NCBI RefSeq assembly: GCF_023898315.1
Contig: NC_064615.1
Location: forward strand, 733,195,450-733,259,449
Origin: Schistocerca nitens
Taxonomy: Eukaryota > Arthropoda > Insecta > Orthoptera > Acrididae
Length of the DNA stretch: 64,000 nt
Reading direction: 5' to 3'
In this document: piece after piece, positions 1 through 10,689 of the stretch
Layout of the letters: each line of letters starts with the position of its first letter
Numbering within the stretch: the stretch's first letter is position 1
Notes under the pieces: generated by a model
The model's database searches: none
The model's input: the letters and a program-made list of their open reading frames with translations, nothing else
What the model was told of the DNA's origin: nothing
Position numbers and translations under genes: made by a program

Positions 1-2
1 TG

Positions 3-281
3 ACATCGAATGTTGCATCATACGAGCGTGGGCAGCTGCTGCCAGGCGGTGGTCGTTTGCCTATTGATGGCCTCCTCAAGCTGAGTTGTTTCACTGTCGG
101 GCAGCAGAAGGTACGCTTAGCGATTGATACAAACATGTGTCGGTTTGTAGTTACAGAAGCCTTTCCGCAAATAGACATCCGACACGTTCCTTTGGGTAAT
201 GCTGATGAATCATCATGCCGGAAAATTCTTCTGGCAAAGGGACCATCAGACCTGTTGATCACGAATCATGACGAGTCTCAG
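3..281 (+). CDS. Unidentified internal coding exon, cut by left window edge
   Basis: The frame is open from position 3 to 281 (93 codons, no stop) and ends in CAG followed by a GTATGC donor at 282, so the intron phase would be 0. The same frame stays open only to 347, so the donor is a plausible exon end. The translation is mixed and protein-like, with no low complexity and few repeats of residues; it includes GGGRLPIDG, LLKLSCF and KGPSDLLITNHDESQ. I do not recognise the family. No ATG needs to be invoked because the frame runs off the left edge. It could equally be a chance open frame in non-coding DNA, but the length and the donor at its end favour a real exon of a plus-strand gene whose other exons are not visible here. 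Confidence 0.4.
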
Positions 282-2374
282 GTATGCTGTAGAGTGACGT
301 GTCCTAAGCACCTGGTTAGCAGCTCTTCATGCTGTGGCATCTACTAGCGGAGAAAATCAATGTTGAAGTTTTTTACTGTACCTGTTCGGACCAAGTGAGC
401 GCAGCCCATCGGATGAAGTTCAGGGCAACCACGCTAGCGAGACGGGTTCAGATGTCTGCAGTTCCCGTCCGTGGACATTTTTCTTTCACTTTCATCCTAC
501 AGAATATCGTTAAATTATACAAAACATTTAAAATTATTCTAAAATATTCATTTTCGCTTTCGTAATTTCATCTATGAATCGAGTACAACAGCCAACTTTC
601 TTCAGTAGTGTGTTCCCATTCTTACAGACTAGATTACGGAAACGTCTTAACGTCGCTTGTATCCCTTGCCGGGCTAGAACAAAATTACGGATGGTATTTG
701 TCACCGAAACACATATTCGCAGAGTACAACGCACACTTTATGACAGCTACTGCTGGCATCACACGAATTTTTTAGAAGCGATAACGAAAAACACAGTTTG
801 TTTAGATTTATAGAGGCTGTTCTTTCTTCGATGAACTTCGATGTGAAGCACGTGTATTTGATCATATATGTGAAAGCTTGAGCGCTAAATTGATGCAGAA
901 TTACAAAATTTATTTCCGTAATATCTGCTCTCGAAGATTTTTCTCTGTTAGTGTATAAGAAGCCGGGCGCATTTTGAATTTATTTAGTGAGAATTTTAAC
1001 ATAACTATGAATATAAACGTCACAAGGTTAGCAAAGTGGAGTTAGTTTGTGTGGAATAATTTTTTATCATGCAGGTGCGCCCTTGTATTTCATCTAGATC
1101 TTATTGTAAAGTGTCTGAGCAGTCTGTCGTCTCCAAAGGTCAATAATGTAAAGAATTTTCTCTTATTTGAAGTACGAAATGACAGATTTCTAAAAACTCA
1201 TCCTGCAGTACTTCGTGAACGTCCCTCATTTCGTGTAGGTTATAATTTAATGTTTTAATTGATTAGTCAACACTCCGGCTCTCTTTTTTTTAACAATCTG
1301 ACCAATTTTCCCAAGTAGTTCTTGTATACAAAACAAAAAGTAAGTAAATATCTTTCCTGGAGCTGTGCTGTGGAGGAATGACTAATCTTGTTCATATCGA
1401 TTTCGCCCCTTGTTCTGCTGGTACTTGCAGCTGGCTTGATCGGTATTAATTAATAAAATTGTGAATGAGTACTTTCGTCAGTATCTGGAATCCTTTAGCA
1501 GTTGCAATACTTCGCTCATCATTGAGAAGTCTTTCGAGCTGTCCAAATATCAGGAATTTAAATAATGAACCACAAACGGAAAATACGTTTAATTAAAAAT
1601 GTGTTGTACTGATTGATTTATTAATGAAATTACCACAGTGAAAATGACATTTTTGAAGTAATCTTGCATATTGTTAATGATATTCTGCACAACGAAATCG
1701 AAAAAAAGAAAGAGACACACAGGCAGCAGGGGTTGAACCTCTCCCGCCAGTGTGGCAGCCGTGAACCATAGCCCCTGCACTATGCTTGGTCAGTCCAAAG
1801 ATAATTAAAGTTATAGATACAAGAGGTAAGCTTAGAACTTCAACATCGAATTTCTCGCAAGGTAGGGGTCGTTACAAGAAAAGTCACTAGCCACGTATTC
1901 CGGACAGATGGCTCTACGACATGCTTAAGACGTATCAGAATCCATGATTAACGTGTCTGATGGTCGGCCCTTTTATGACTCGCAGTATTCAGTCCACGCC
2001 AAGACAAAATGTGAAACTAGCATTTACGGGGAGGTTTACTATCTTTTGGTTCAAAAATAGATTTTTTTTAAAATTGCATTTTTGGATCCATAAAAGTGTT
2101 TTCACTCCACCCCTGAAACGGTTTTACCGAATACGGAACGGAAATGTTTGTTATTCGCGCTTGAACAAAAAAAATTCACCTGCCTGAAATGGGCCTTTTC
2201 CACGCACCAGTTTTTTTCTTTCGGACGACGAGTTATTGTACCGGTGCTTGGGAGAAAACACACGAAATTAAAATGACAGTTTGAACGTGTGTGTTTGGAA
2301 GTTAGCCCCCAAACATTTGCATTCTGGTGCTAGTGAGCAGTTTCAACGAAGGGTATTCAGCAATTCTGAAGACC
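282..2374. other. AT-rich non-coding DNA, nothing recognised
   Basis: If the exon ending at 281 is real, this is probably intron. I see no transposase motif, tRNA-like box pair or long open frame. Several short open frames here lack codon structure and were not called. Confidence 0.5.
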
Positions 2375-3232
2375 ATGACAACGATGGACACCACTCTGGG
2401 ACTCTATTCGACGCAGTTCACCATGCATTCAGACGACCACCGGATTAAAGCAGCCGAAAACCGCTTGTCACCAGCCGTACGAGCGGCTCTGGAGCGGCGC
2501 AGGATGGACCAGATCGAGCAGAACGCCCTCTATGTGGAAGAGGAAGGACTAGTTTTCACCCGGAGTAGAAGACTGAACGTAAGTTGCATAATATTGCATT
2601 TATATGTAGTCACAAATTCAAACGATTTTTTCTCGAAATGATTTTTTTTTATCGCGCGGTATGGTAACTCAAAATCTACTGAACCGATTGTCGTGATTCT
2701 TTGTTTCCGATGAAGCTAAGTAAATTGTATGGGAGTTGTACCACTTTATTCCGATCCATCAACTATAAGTATTTTTACTTAGCCGACGAGGTCGAAAAAT
2801 CGATGAAAAAATCCAATTTTTTTTCAAATGGCCGCCATTTTATTTCCTATTGTCCAAATAACTTAAGCGAGGTGCAACTCCTAAAGAATCTTATATACTT
2901 CGGTAACGCCAACTCAATTTTGATTTCAGACGAGCCGGTTGACCTGTGACAAACCGCGCCTGGAGGTCTACATCGAAATTTTGTTTCGTTCCGACGGCAC
3001 TTCCGCCTTTGCTCTTCGACATTTCCGGTCGAAAAAATTCCAGTATGTAGAGGAAATATCAATAAACATTTTACCAATTTTGATCTATATCACATGCCGA
3101 GAAAACAATTCTCAAAGAACATGCTTTTTTGGGCCAAAGATAGTAAACCTACCCTTAATGTACTTATTGCGTGGATATATAAGTGATAAGTATTTCACCA
3201 CAACTGTGCATATAGGAGTAAACACTTTCTAA
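2375..3232 (+). CDS. Possible two-exon gene of unknown function (about 168 residues)
   Basis: Exon 1 would be 2375-2578: ATG in a fair context (ACCATGAC), 68 codons, ending AAC before a consensus GTAAGT donor at 2579. Exon 2 would be 2930-3232: it follows a pyrimidine-rich TTGATTTCAG acceptor, keeps phase 0, and is open for 100 codons to a stop. Exon 1 is relatively GC-rich and charged, with an Arg/Glu-rich helix-like stretch (ALERRRMDQIEQNALYVEEEG) at about residues 38-58. Exon 2 is less convincing after its first 45 residues and may really end earlier at an unseen donor. The intron contains T-rich text of a repetitive character, so this could be part of an unrecognised transposon rather than a host gene. 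I do not recognise the product. Confidence 0.3.
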
Positions 3233-3461
3233 TTCATGTATGCAGTATACCCCAGTAATGTTGCCACAAATTTAGAGGGGTTTTAGAGGGTGTCTTGAGG
3301 AACAAATCGACAATAGGAACCCATATCCTAAACGTCATTCAACGAAGTTACAGAGCGTCGAGGTTATAAGCGCCAGTGCCTGCCACTACGTCACCCGTTT
3401 GGCAGCAAACGTGGCTTTGTACACTGAAGGACTGAAGCGGAACGTCTTGCTATGCTGTTTG

Positions 3462-3807
3462 TTATTCAGTGATCGCGACTGATTGCCACGACTGTCAGTG
3501 GAGGAAATGTACCGAGCTGCTGCATAGACAGGCTGTGTCTACGAAGAGTGTAATGCTCTGCTGGCGCGGTAAATGATGGTTTAGGACACTGGTTTCCATC
3601 TGCAGTTTGGTTTTGTGCAGAAACGCTCCAAAATCTGCAATATTTTTCAGTAGACAGGAGAAAAATAAACTGCAGATAGAAACCCGTTCGTAAAACTGTC
3701 ATGAGGAAAGAGAGCATTGCATTCATAGGAGACAAGACCTTTATCTGCAGCAGCTAGGACCACCTTTTTACCGGCAATCGCAGCAACCAGTCGCGATCAC
3801 TGAATAG
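3462..3807. repeat. Inverted repeat pair, 19-bp arms about 305 bp apart
   Basis: TTATTCAGTGATCGCGACTG at 3462-3481 is mirrored by its reverse complement at 3788-3807 over 19 perfect bases. The spacer has no recognisable coding capacity. The arrangement fits a decayed foldback element or MITE, but no target duplication was found and no transposase lies nearby. The whole 3233-4086 stretch holds nothing else that I can identify. Confidence 0.45.
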
Positions 3808-4086
3808 CGAACGATATTGCGAGACATTTTGCTTACGGTCCGTCTGCGTATAAAGTCACGTATGCTGCCGAGGGGGTGGCTTAGTGACAGACGCTGGCAG
3901 CTACAATTTCGATGTTCTGTAGTTTCGTTGGAGGACGTCTCAACCTCCACATTTGTGTGGAATCCCGCAAAAGAAAACATTACGTGGTGGGTTCTCATCA
4001 GAAATAACGTATCAGTATTGATTGTTTTGTGAAAGTATGGTGTAAGGCGTCAAGTAATAAGGATAAACATCTAGCACCATTGGTCA

Positions 4087-4322
4087 CCCAACGAGGTGGA
4101 GCAGTGGTTAGCACACTGGACTCGCACTCTGGAGGACGACGGTTCAATCCCGCTTCCGGCCACCCTGATTTAGGTTTTCCGTGATTTCCCTAAATCGCTC
4201 CAAGCAAATGCAGGAATGGTTTCTTTGAAAGGGCACGGCCGACTTCCTTCCCCATCCTTCCCTAATCCGATGAGACCGATCACCTCGCTGTCTGGTCTCC
4301 TCCCCCAATCAACCCAACCCCC
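4087..4322 (+). mobile_element. tRNA-derived SINE (family 3)
   Basis: The head has Pol III-like boxes: a GTGGNGCAGTGGTTAGC A-box region at 4094 and a GGTTCAATCCCG B box at 4141. It is followed by a body with GGTTTTCCGTGATTTCCC and a pyrimidine-rich tail ending near CAACCCAACCC. A second member of this family lies inverted at 55350-55575. The target duplication is not clear, so the 3' end is approximate. Confidence 0.75.
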
Positions 4323-4854
4323 AACTATGGGTCGAAAATCGATAGCGGCAGGACGGTGGCCTATAAGGACTGTGGTTAAACACTATATTATAGAGCTGGT
4401 CGGGTTGATCGGGATGCCATGATTGCCATGCGAATATGGAATCTGTGAGTTCAGGAAGGCCGTACGCAACGTCGCGGGAGATCTTAGCAACCCCTAATGC
4501 TAGTGCCCATCAGGAGATACGTCATGTTCACTCGGATATGCGCTATCGTATAAACACTGAACTTATTTTGAGTCAGAAAATGAGATTACTCTTTCAAACT
4601 AGACGAGTATCCATAAGCACAAAGTGACAGTTTATGGAGCACAAATGGCTGTCTGCATAGCAGCAATATTTGTGGCTTTTCTCCAAATAGCTGCAGAGAA
4701 AAATGCGCCGATAGTCTGTACACAACGACAATACTGAACACATGATCAGAACCCCGTCGTCTCCTCAGACCGGTCACGATCGATGTATGTGTGTTTAGAG
4801 TCTCCGAGAATAATGAACGTTTCCATCGCAGTACATGCCGTGGAAGCAGTCTCA
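4323..4854. other. Non-coding, nothing recognised
   Basis: There is no transposon end, gene motif or RNA gene that I can support. Short open frames at 4436-4627 and 4586-4960 overlap on opposite strands and have no family resemblance. Confidence 0.5.
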
Positions 4855-5217
4855 GGCCAGCCACCTGCGTAATTTTACAATCGGTCACTTCAGTAATGCT
4901 AGCGTAGAATTCTGTAACACAAATGGTTGAAATGGCTCTAAGCACTATGGAATTTAACATCTGAGGTCATCAGTCCCCTAGACTAAGAACTACTTAAACC
5001 GTACTAACCTAAGGACATCACACACAGCCATGCCCGAGGCAGGATTCGAACCTGCGACCGTAGCAGCGACGTGGTTCCGGACTGAAGCGCCTACAACCGC
5101 TCGGCAGCAGCGGCCGGCTCTGCAACACAGTGATCTATCGTAGCTGTGGGCTGGGTTGCTGCAGGCTGTATCATAAAACAACGTTCTACGGCCAGGTACG
5201 TGATAGGAACCGAGCTT
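4855..5217. repeat. Old dispersed repeat, copy 1, split by a SINE
   Basis: Positions 4855-4921 plus 5130-5217 align with 12025-12187. Shared landmarks include CCAGCCAC, ATGCT(A/G)GC, GTAGCTGTGGGCTGGGTT and TAACCGAGCT-like text near the right end. The copy at 12025 has no SINE and so acts as the empty-site form. Family and coding capacity are unknown. Confidence 0.5.
4922..5118 (-). mobile_element. tRNA-derived SINE (family 1) with 11-bp target duplication
   Basis: The sequence reads from tail (ATGGTTGAAATGGCTC) to head (CCGCTGCTGCCGAGCGG on the minus strand). It contains the minus-strand B box GGTTCGAATCCTG. It is bracketed by TCTGTAACACA at 4911-4921 and TCTGCAACACA at 5119-5129. The related repeat at 12025-12187 lacks the insertion, which confirms the borders. 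This is one of six family-1 copies in the window. Confidence 0.85.
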
Positions 5218-5972
5218 CACAAAAAAAAAAAACAAATCCTGTGAATGTACATACGTCTCCAGTCTAGCAGGTGGCTTTGTTCCCTTGGCCTCTCATTGGA
5301 TGTCGTCACCTGACACTCCAGCTAAATTTCTCACAAGTTAACGTCGGTGGCTCTGACCTACCAATTAAACCACTCTGACATCATTTGTGGACACAGCAAC
5401 ACAAGGCCACATGTTGCCTATGGGACCATTACATACATGGCTAGAGGCAGCATTTGCCGTGGCCAGCATATTCTCCAAATTCCTCAACCATTGAAACACC
5501 TATTCATAGATTGCTGAGAAATTGGGAGGCCATCATTCACCATAAACTGAAGTTGGTGCACCCTGGAACATTGTTGATGCTGTAGGGAAGTCGTATCCGT
5601 ATGTATCATCTACGTCCAAGATCAATTCGACTCAATGCCTCACCGCATTAGAGCTGTTGATGTCGCACTTTTGTGTATAAATGTCGCACCTTAAATACTC
5701 TCAAGCGATCTACATTGGCCCACTGTCGGCTTGGATACTCGTTTTGCTATGAATAAGCCCATTTCCTGACATAATGATACCGTAGGACACCGCTCGACCA
5801 AAATAACATTTCAGTCCTCTCAGGCACTAGTGATATAGCCTACAAATTGAATCCCGTAGCCTTCCTGCAAAACTATACACCTATAGTAAACTAAATTTAG
5901 TTATTTCCTGCCTATCTGTTGTTGAAATTGCATATTCGAACAATGAAGTACTCTGACACTGCCAGGACGCAC
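5218..5972. other. Gustatory receptor A, presumed start of intron 1 and beyond
   Basis: Positions about 5700-5972 resemble 25010-25293 beside receptor B, so the gene duplication includes intron sequence. I looked on the minus strand for a receptor C-terminal exon (TYxxxxxQF-type) and did not find one. The rest shows nothing recognisable. Confidence 0.5.
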
Positions 5973-6916
5973 CTGTTTTGGAGCACCTTCGCGGCGTTGG
6001 AGGGCCTGACCAGCAAGAGCAGCACCAACTCGTGGCCGCTGTAGACGGCGCCGAAGAAGGCGCCAGCCACCTCCAGCAGCGCTGCAGAACCCGTGTGGGC
6101 CTGCAGCAGCTCCGTGGCCCTCTGGAGGGACAGGTGCGCCATTCGCAGCCGCCGCGTCGCCAGCTCCGGGTCTTCCCTTGCTCCACCCCACGCGAGTACC
6201 AACCGACCACCAGTTTCCTTCAATTGTGCCAGCACTGCGCTCCTTATGCGTTCGTTCAAAACTTTGTGCCTCACCCACAGCTCCAGAATCAGACAGATCA
6301 GGAGCGAAGATATGCTCAGGTATAAGAACGTAAACAACAGATACTCAATTTGTTTCATCATTCTTAGATGGTCAGGGTACAACTCGAAATGACCCATCGC
6401 TACCGCTACCAAGAACGCCGCAGCTAACAGAATCAGCCAGACTGTAGTCAGGATCGCGCTAAGTAGTTTCTTACCATCTGTGTGTGTCGGACATAAGTAA
6501 TTATCTACATGACTTACAGCTTCCGCAAACGCCCGTAGATGGATGTATTTCTCAATGAAACCTATCGCATACAGATAGACTATTTGAAACCACGTAATGT
6601 ACTTCGCTAAAACATCTGCAACATATGTGACGGTGAATTCTGGATAAACTATACTGCGTACATAGACGTTCGTCACGAATATTATCACTGATACGAGCAA
6701 ACAAAATGATGCCCAAGTTGTCATCAGAAACTTCTTTCTTGTGCTCGTATCTTTCGTAACATTCATCGGAAAGTAGAACGGAACCAGTCCTAAAATCTGC
6801 CACAGCTTGTGCAGTGGTGTGATAGTTATATAGAAATTTACATTTTCCATGAATTCTGTTGAAGTTTCACAGCTAAGTAATATTTCCATCAGATCGGACT
6901 TCTGCACGGTATCCAT
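5973..6916 (-). CDS. Gustatory receptor A, first coding exon (7tm_7 family), partial gene
   Basis: The exon encodes 314 codons plus two bases, from ATG at 6916 to a GTGCGT donor at 5972-5971 (phase 2). Hydrophobic segments lie at about residues 38-52, 68-92, 106-122, 151-175, 190-215 and 279-303, as in insect gustatory receptors, whose N terminus is cytoplasmic. The stretch LRMAHLSLQRATELLQAHTG (257-276) followed by LLEVAGAFFGAVYSG is typical of the region before the last two membrane segments. Such receptors act as ligand-gated channels in chemosensory neuron dendrites; the ligand cannot be told from sequence. Family length is usually near 400 residues, so about 80-90 C-terminal residues, including the TM7 signature, must lie in unseen downstream exons. 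Reading past the donor meets a stop 20 codons later. The paralogue is at 25294-26237. The frame is intact. Confidence 0.85.
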
Positions 6917-7315
6917 CGTTCTGAGTACTCTACGCGCTAGGAGAGAGCTTCAGTTGCGGTTTCTATTCTGTTTCGTAGCATGTAATCATGCTAAGTACTA
7001 AAACTGTTATGAAATAGGCAATTTCAGAGGTAATTATCAAAGCCGCTGGTCACTACGATGAGAAAAGGTAAACAGAGTCGTTTAATTTCGCGGAATTTTT
7101 CAAGACTGCTTAACACGTTGACTGCCGCAAGGCCACCATCGACCAGAGCACAGCCGTAAGTTATTCCCTCACGGGACGTGGATGAGTGGCTGCAGACACC
7201 ACAGCGTAGAATTCGATGTCCCACTATGTTGCGAGGCATCAAATGAAGTATCTGGCCTGTCAGATTTTCACCTAGTCGACAGGAACTTGGTCAATGAGAT
7301 ATGGCGTCTGTTTTA
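6917..7315. promoter_or_regulatory. Upstream flank of gustatory receptor A
   Basis: This flank is similar to 26238-26430 upstream of receptor B, with shared landmarks such as TTATCAAAGC, GTAAACAGAG and TTTAATTTCG. It should contain the 5' UTR and promoter, but I see no decisive TATA box or initiator. The similarity may reflect shared ancestry rather than constraint. Confidence 0.35.
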
Positions 7316-9431
7316 CACTGTCACAAAAGTCATGAGATAGCGGTTGCACATATAAGTATATATATGGCGGTAGTATCACGTACACAAGGTACAAAAGGGC
7401 AGTGCATTGGTGGAGATCTCATTTGTACTCAGGTCATTGACGTGAAAAGGTTTCCGACGCCGTTATGGCTACAGGACGGGAACTTACAGACTTTGAACGA
7501 GAAATAGTATTTGATCTAGATGCATTGGACATTCCGTTTAGGAAATCGTTAGGTAATTCAATATTCCGAGATCTATAGCGTCAAGAGTGTGCCGAGAATA
7601 CCAGATTAGCGATACAGATAGCTGTTATAACAGTTATAAGAGTCCAGGGGCATGAAAGGAAAGTAGTGGGTGGGAAGGGAGTGAGACAGGGTTATAGCCT
7701 AACCCCGGCGTTATTCAATCTGTATATTAAGCAAGCAGTAAAGGAAACAAAAGAAAAATTCGGAGTAGGAATTAAAATCCATGGAGAAGGAATAATAACT
7801 TTGAGGTTCGCCGATGACATTGTAATTCTGTCAGAGACAGCAAAGGACCTGGAAGAGCAGCTGAACGGAATGGACAGTGCCTTGAAAGGAGGATATAAGG
7901 TGAATATCAACAAAAGCAGAACGAGGATAATGGAATGCGGTCGAATTAAATCGGGTGATGCTGAGGGAATTAGATTAGGAAATGAAACGCTTAAAGGAGT
8001 AAAGGAGTTTTGCTATTTGGGAAGCAAAATAACTGATGATGGTTGAAGTAGAGATGATGTAAAATGTAGACTCGCAATGGCGAGGAAAGCGTTTCTGAAG
8101 AAGAGAAATTTGTTGACATCGAGTATAGATTTAAGTGTCAGGAAGTCGTTTCAGAAAGTATTTGTATGGAGAGTGGCCATGTATGGAAGTGAAACATGAA
8201 CGATAAATAGTTTGGACAAGAAGAGAATAGAAGCTTTCAAAATGTGGTGCTACTGAAGAATGCTGAAAATTAGATGGGTAGATCACATAACTAATGAGGA
8301 CGTATTGAACAGAATTAGGGAGAAGAGAAATTTGTGACACACCTTGACTATAAGAAGGAATCGGTTGGTAGGATATGTTCTGAGGCATCAAGGGATCACC
8401 AATTTAGTACTGCAGGGCAGCGTGGAGGGTAAAATTCGTAGAGGGAGGCCAAGAGCTGAATACACTAAGCAGATTCAGAAGGATGTAGGTTGCAGTAGGT
8501 ACTGGGAGATGAAGAAGCTTGCACAAGATAGAGTAGCATGGAGAGCTGCATCAAACCAGTCTCTGGACTGAAGAACGCAACAAGGAGAACAACCGCTCAC
8601 CACGTACAAAGCAGTGGCAGATAACCTCCACTTAACGACTGAGAGCAGCAGTGTTTGCGTAGAGTTTTCAGTGCTAACAGACAAGCAACACTGCGTGAAA
8701 TAGACGCAGACATAAATTTGGGACCTATAAAGAACGTATCCGCTAGGACAGTGCGTCCAAATTTGGCGTTAGTGGGCTATGACAGCAGACGACCGACGGG
8801 AGTGCCTTTGTTAACAGCACGACGTCGCCTGCAGCGCATCCCCTGGGCTCGAGACCATATCGATAGGGCCCTAGACGACTGGAAAACGGTAACCTGGTCA
8901 GATGAGTCCCGATTTCAGGTGGTAAGAGCTGATGGAAGGGTTCGAGTGTGGCAAAGATCCCACTAAGCCATGGACGCAAGATGTCAACAAGATACTGTTC
9001 AAGGTAGTGGTGGCTTAATAATAGTGTGGGCTGCGCTTACATGGGATAGACTGGGTCCTCTGCATGTTTGGCTACTTGGAGGCCAGTTGTAACCATTCAC
9101 GGAAGTCATATTCTCAAACAACAATGGAATTTTTATGGATGACAGTGCATCATGTCAGCCAGCCGCGACTGGTTTGAAGAACATTCCAGACAGTTCGAGC
9201 GAGTGATCTGGCCATCCAGATCGCCCGACGTGAATACTACTGAACATTTATGGGAGAGAACTGAGATGTCTGTTCGTGCACAAAATCCTGCAATTATGAA
9301 CGCTATAGAGGCAGCAATGCCCAACATTTCCGCAGGTGACTACTTTTTGACGCCATGCCACGTCAACTTGATGCACTACGAAGATACGACACGATACAGG
9401 AAGGTATCCCATGGCTTTTCTTAATTCAATG
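7316..9431 (+). mobile_element. Tc1-like element, dead, interrupted by an RTE-like LINE
   Basis: The left end CACTGTCACAAAAGTCATG at 7316 follows a TA. The right end, CCCATGGCTTTTCTTAATTCAATG, is a decayed inverted copy at about 9408-9431. Plus-strand transposase text runs to about 7605, stops, and resumes at 8598. The second part shows the first DDE acidic motif as WSDESRF near 8898, GGFIV-like text, a DDS(A)SC second-Asp region near 9140, and SPDVNTTEHLWE with the final acidic residue near 9220. Stops and frameshifts are frequent, so it cannot make transposase. Removing the LINE leaves about 1.1 kb, shorter than expected for the family, so internal deletions are likely. Confidence 0.8.
7606..8597 (+). 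mobile_element. RTE-like non-LTR retrotransposon, 3' fragment A
   Basis: The fragment encodes part of a reverse transcriptase: GVRQGYSLTPALFNLYI, then FADDIVILS with the catalytic FADD, then a C-terminal region with RRNRLVGYVLRHQGI, EGKIRRGRPR and WRAASNQS. It ends with an AAC-rich tail (CAACAAGGAGAACAAC), as RTE elements commonly do. In-frame stops occur at 8044-8046 and near 8198, 8254 and 8335. The 5' end is truncated, as usual for LINEs. It sits inside the Tc1-like element at 7316-9431 and is therefore younger than it. A closely similar fragment lies at 23957-24895. Confidence 0.85.
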
Positions 9432-10528
9432 TATGCCAGAAGCAGACATTTTGTGATGTCGTATGGAGTTAGACTGTGTATTTCGTGTTTCTTTTTACTA
9501 TAGGATATATGGTATGAATATAAACTGTTTCAAAGCACGAGCACATTGAGGGTCACTCGATAATGCGTCTAGTTTAAACACACAAATGTTTTACTAGTTA
9601 GTAAGCTGTTGGTCCGCATTGATTGGTAAACAGAACCTGGTATGTTTGATTCATTGAGTAAGATACTGTATAGATTTGTCATCTGTTTCTGTTCACCATT
9701 CTCAGATCTCATGCTACAAGTATTCGCCTACGTTTTGGATCACATTGCAAGCCGTGTCTTTTTTTTATGAGTTATCAGTCTTCTGACTAATTTTATGTGT
9801 CCTGCCACGAATTCCTCTCCTGTTCCAGCCTCTTCATCTTGCCTTGTAAAGTATTTTCAGATCTTTGACGACCTCTTGTGTATGTTCAAACGATACGTTC
9901 GTTGTTTGGTTAGCAGCACGTTACAGAATCGGGTTTACATTAGTCCATCCAAATACAAGGACATCTGAATTCATCATAGTCCCGTTTAATAAAGCATATG
10001 AAATGAATTTTATCTAAATAACGCGCTTATGGTGATATATTGTAGCATGTATTCCCTGCGCCGATGTGTGTATCATGGTGGCCATAATTATGCATCAGAT
10101 GCCGTTGTATTTTCTTAACCAAATATTCCGAGGTTTCTATAGTAAACGTTGCCGCTGCCTTAAAATCTGTACAACTAATACAACTAAGTATCCAGTTTTC
10201 TGTCAGCGTTCCACGTAATGTCGTAGGTTTCTTATCTTTAGCAGAAACACCAATTTTACTTGAACATAAGTTCCTCAAAACAGAAGTGCGTAACACGGTT
10301 CGTGTATTTCTTGTATGTTTTACATGCTATAAGGTAAGTCATCAGTTGGAGTAGCAGACAGAAAGGGAGAGAACTGGCAAATCATGATTTTATATACGGC
10401 GTGATTGCTTTGTGTCTTTGAATTTCATATTAGTGAATGGAACAGCTAGACCAACCACACAGTGTGTGTTATTCATACCATACATAAGCTCATCATAAAA
10501 TTATATAGTCAAATGGGTGTGGGTGTGA
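9432..10528. other. Non-coding, nothing recognised
   Basis: No gene or transposon signature found. The minus-strand open frame 10027-10296 has no recognisable product and is likely chance. Confidence 0.5.
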
Positions 10529-10672
10529 ATTCGTAAGGGACCAAACTGCTTAGGTCATCGGTCCCTAGACGTACACAATACATAAACTAACTTATGCTAA
10601 GAAAAACACACACACCCATGCCCGAGGGAGGACTCGAACCTCCGGCGGGAGTGGCCGCGCAGTCCGTGACAT
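10529..10672 (-). mobile_element. tRNA-derived SINE (family 2)
   Basis: On the minus strand the head reads GCGCGGCCACTCCCGCCGGAGG, with a GGTTCGAGTCCTC B box, then CATGGGTGTGTGTG and a body ending GGTCCCTTACGAATTC. A second diverged copy is at 50533-50714. This family is distinct from family 1 although both heads are tRNA-like. No clear target duplication was found. Confidence 0.75.
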
Positions 10673-10689
10673 GATGTTATAGAGTCCTC

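Noticed and set aside
5881-6278. Overlapping open frames of 109 and 125 codons on the minus strand
   Set aside because: These are alternate frames of the GC-rich end of gustatory receptor A exon 1, which the membrane-segment pattern and the paralogue identify as the true frame.
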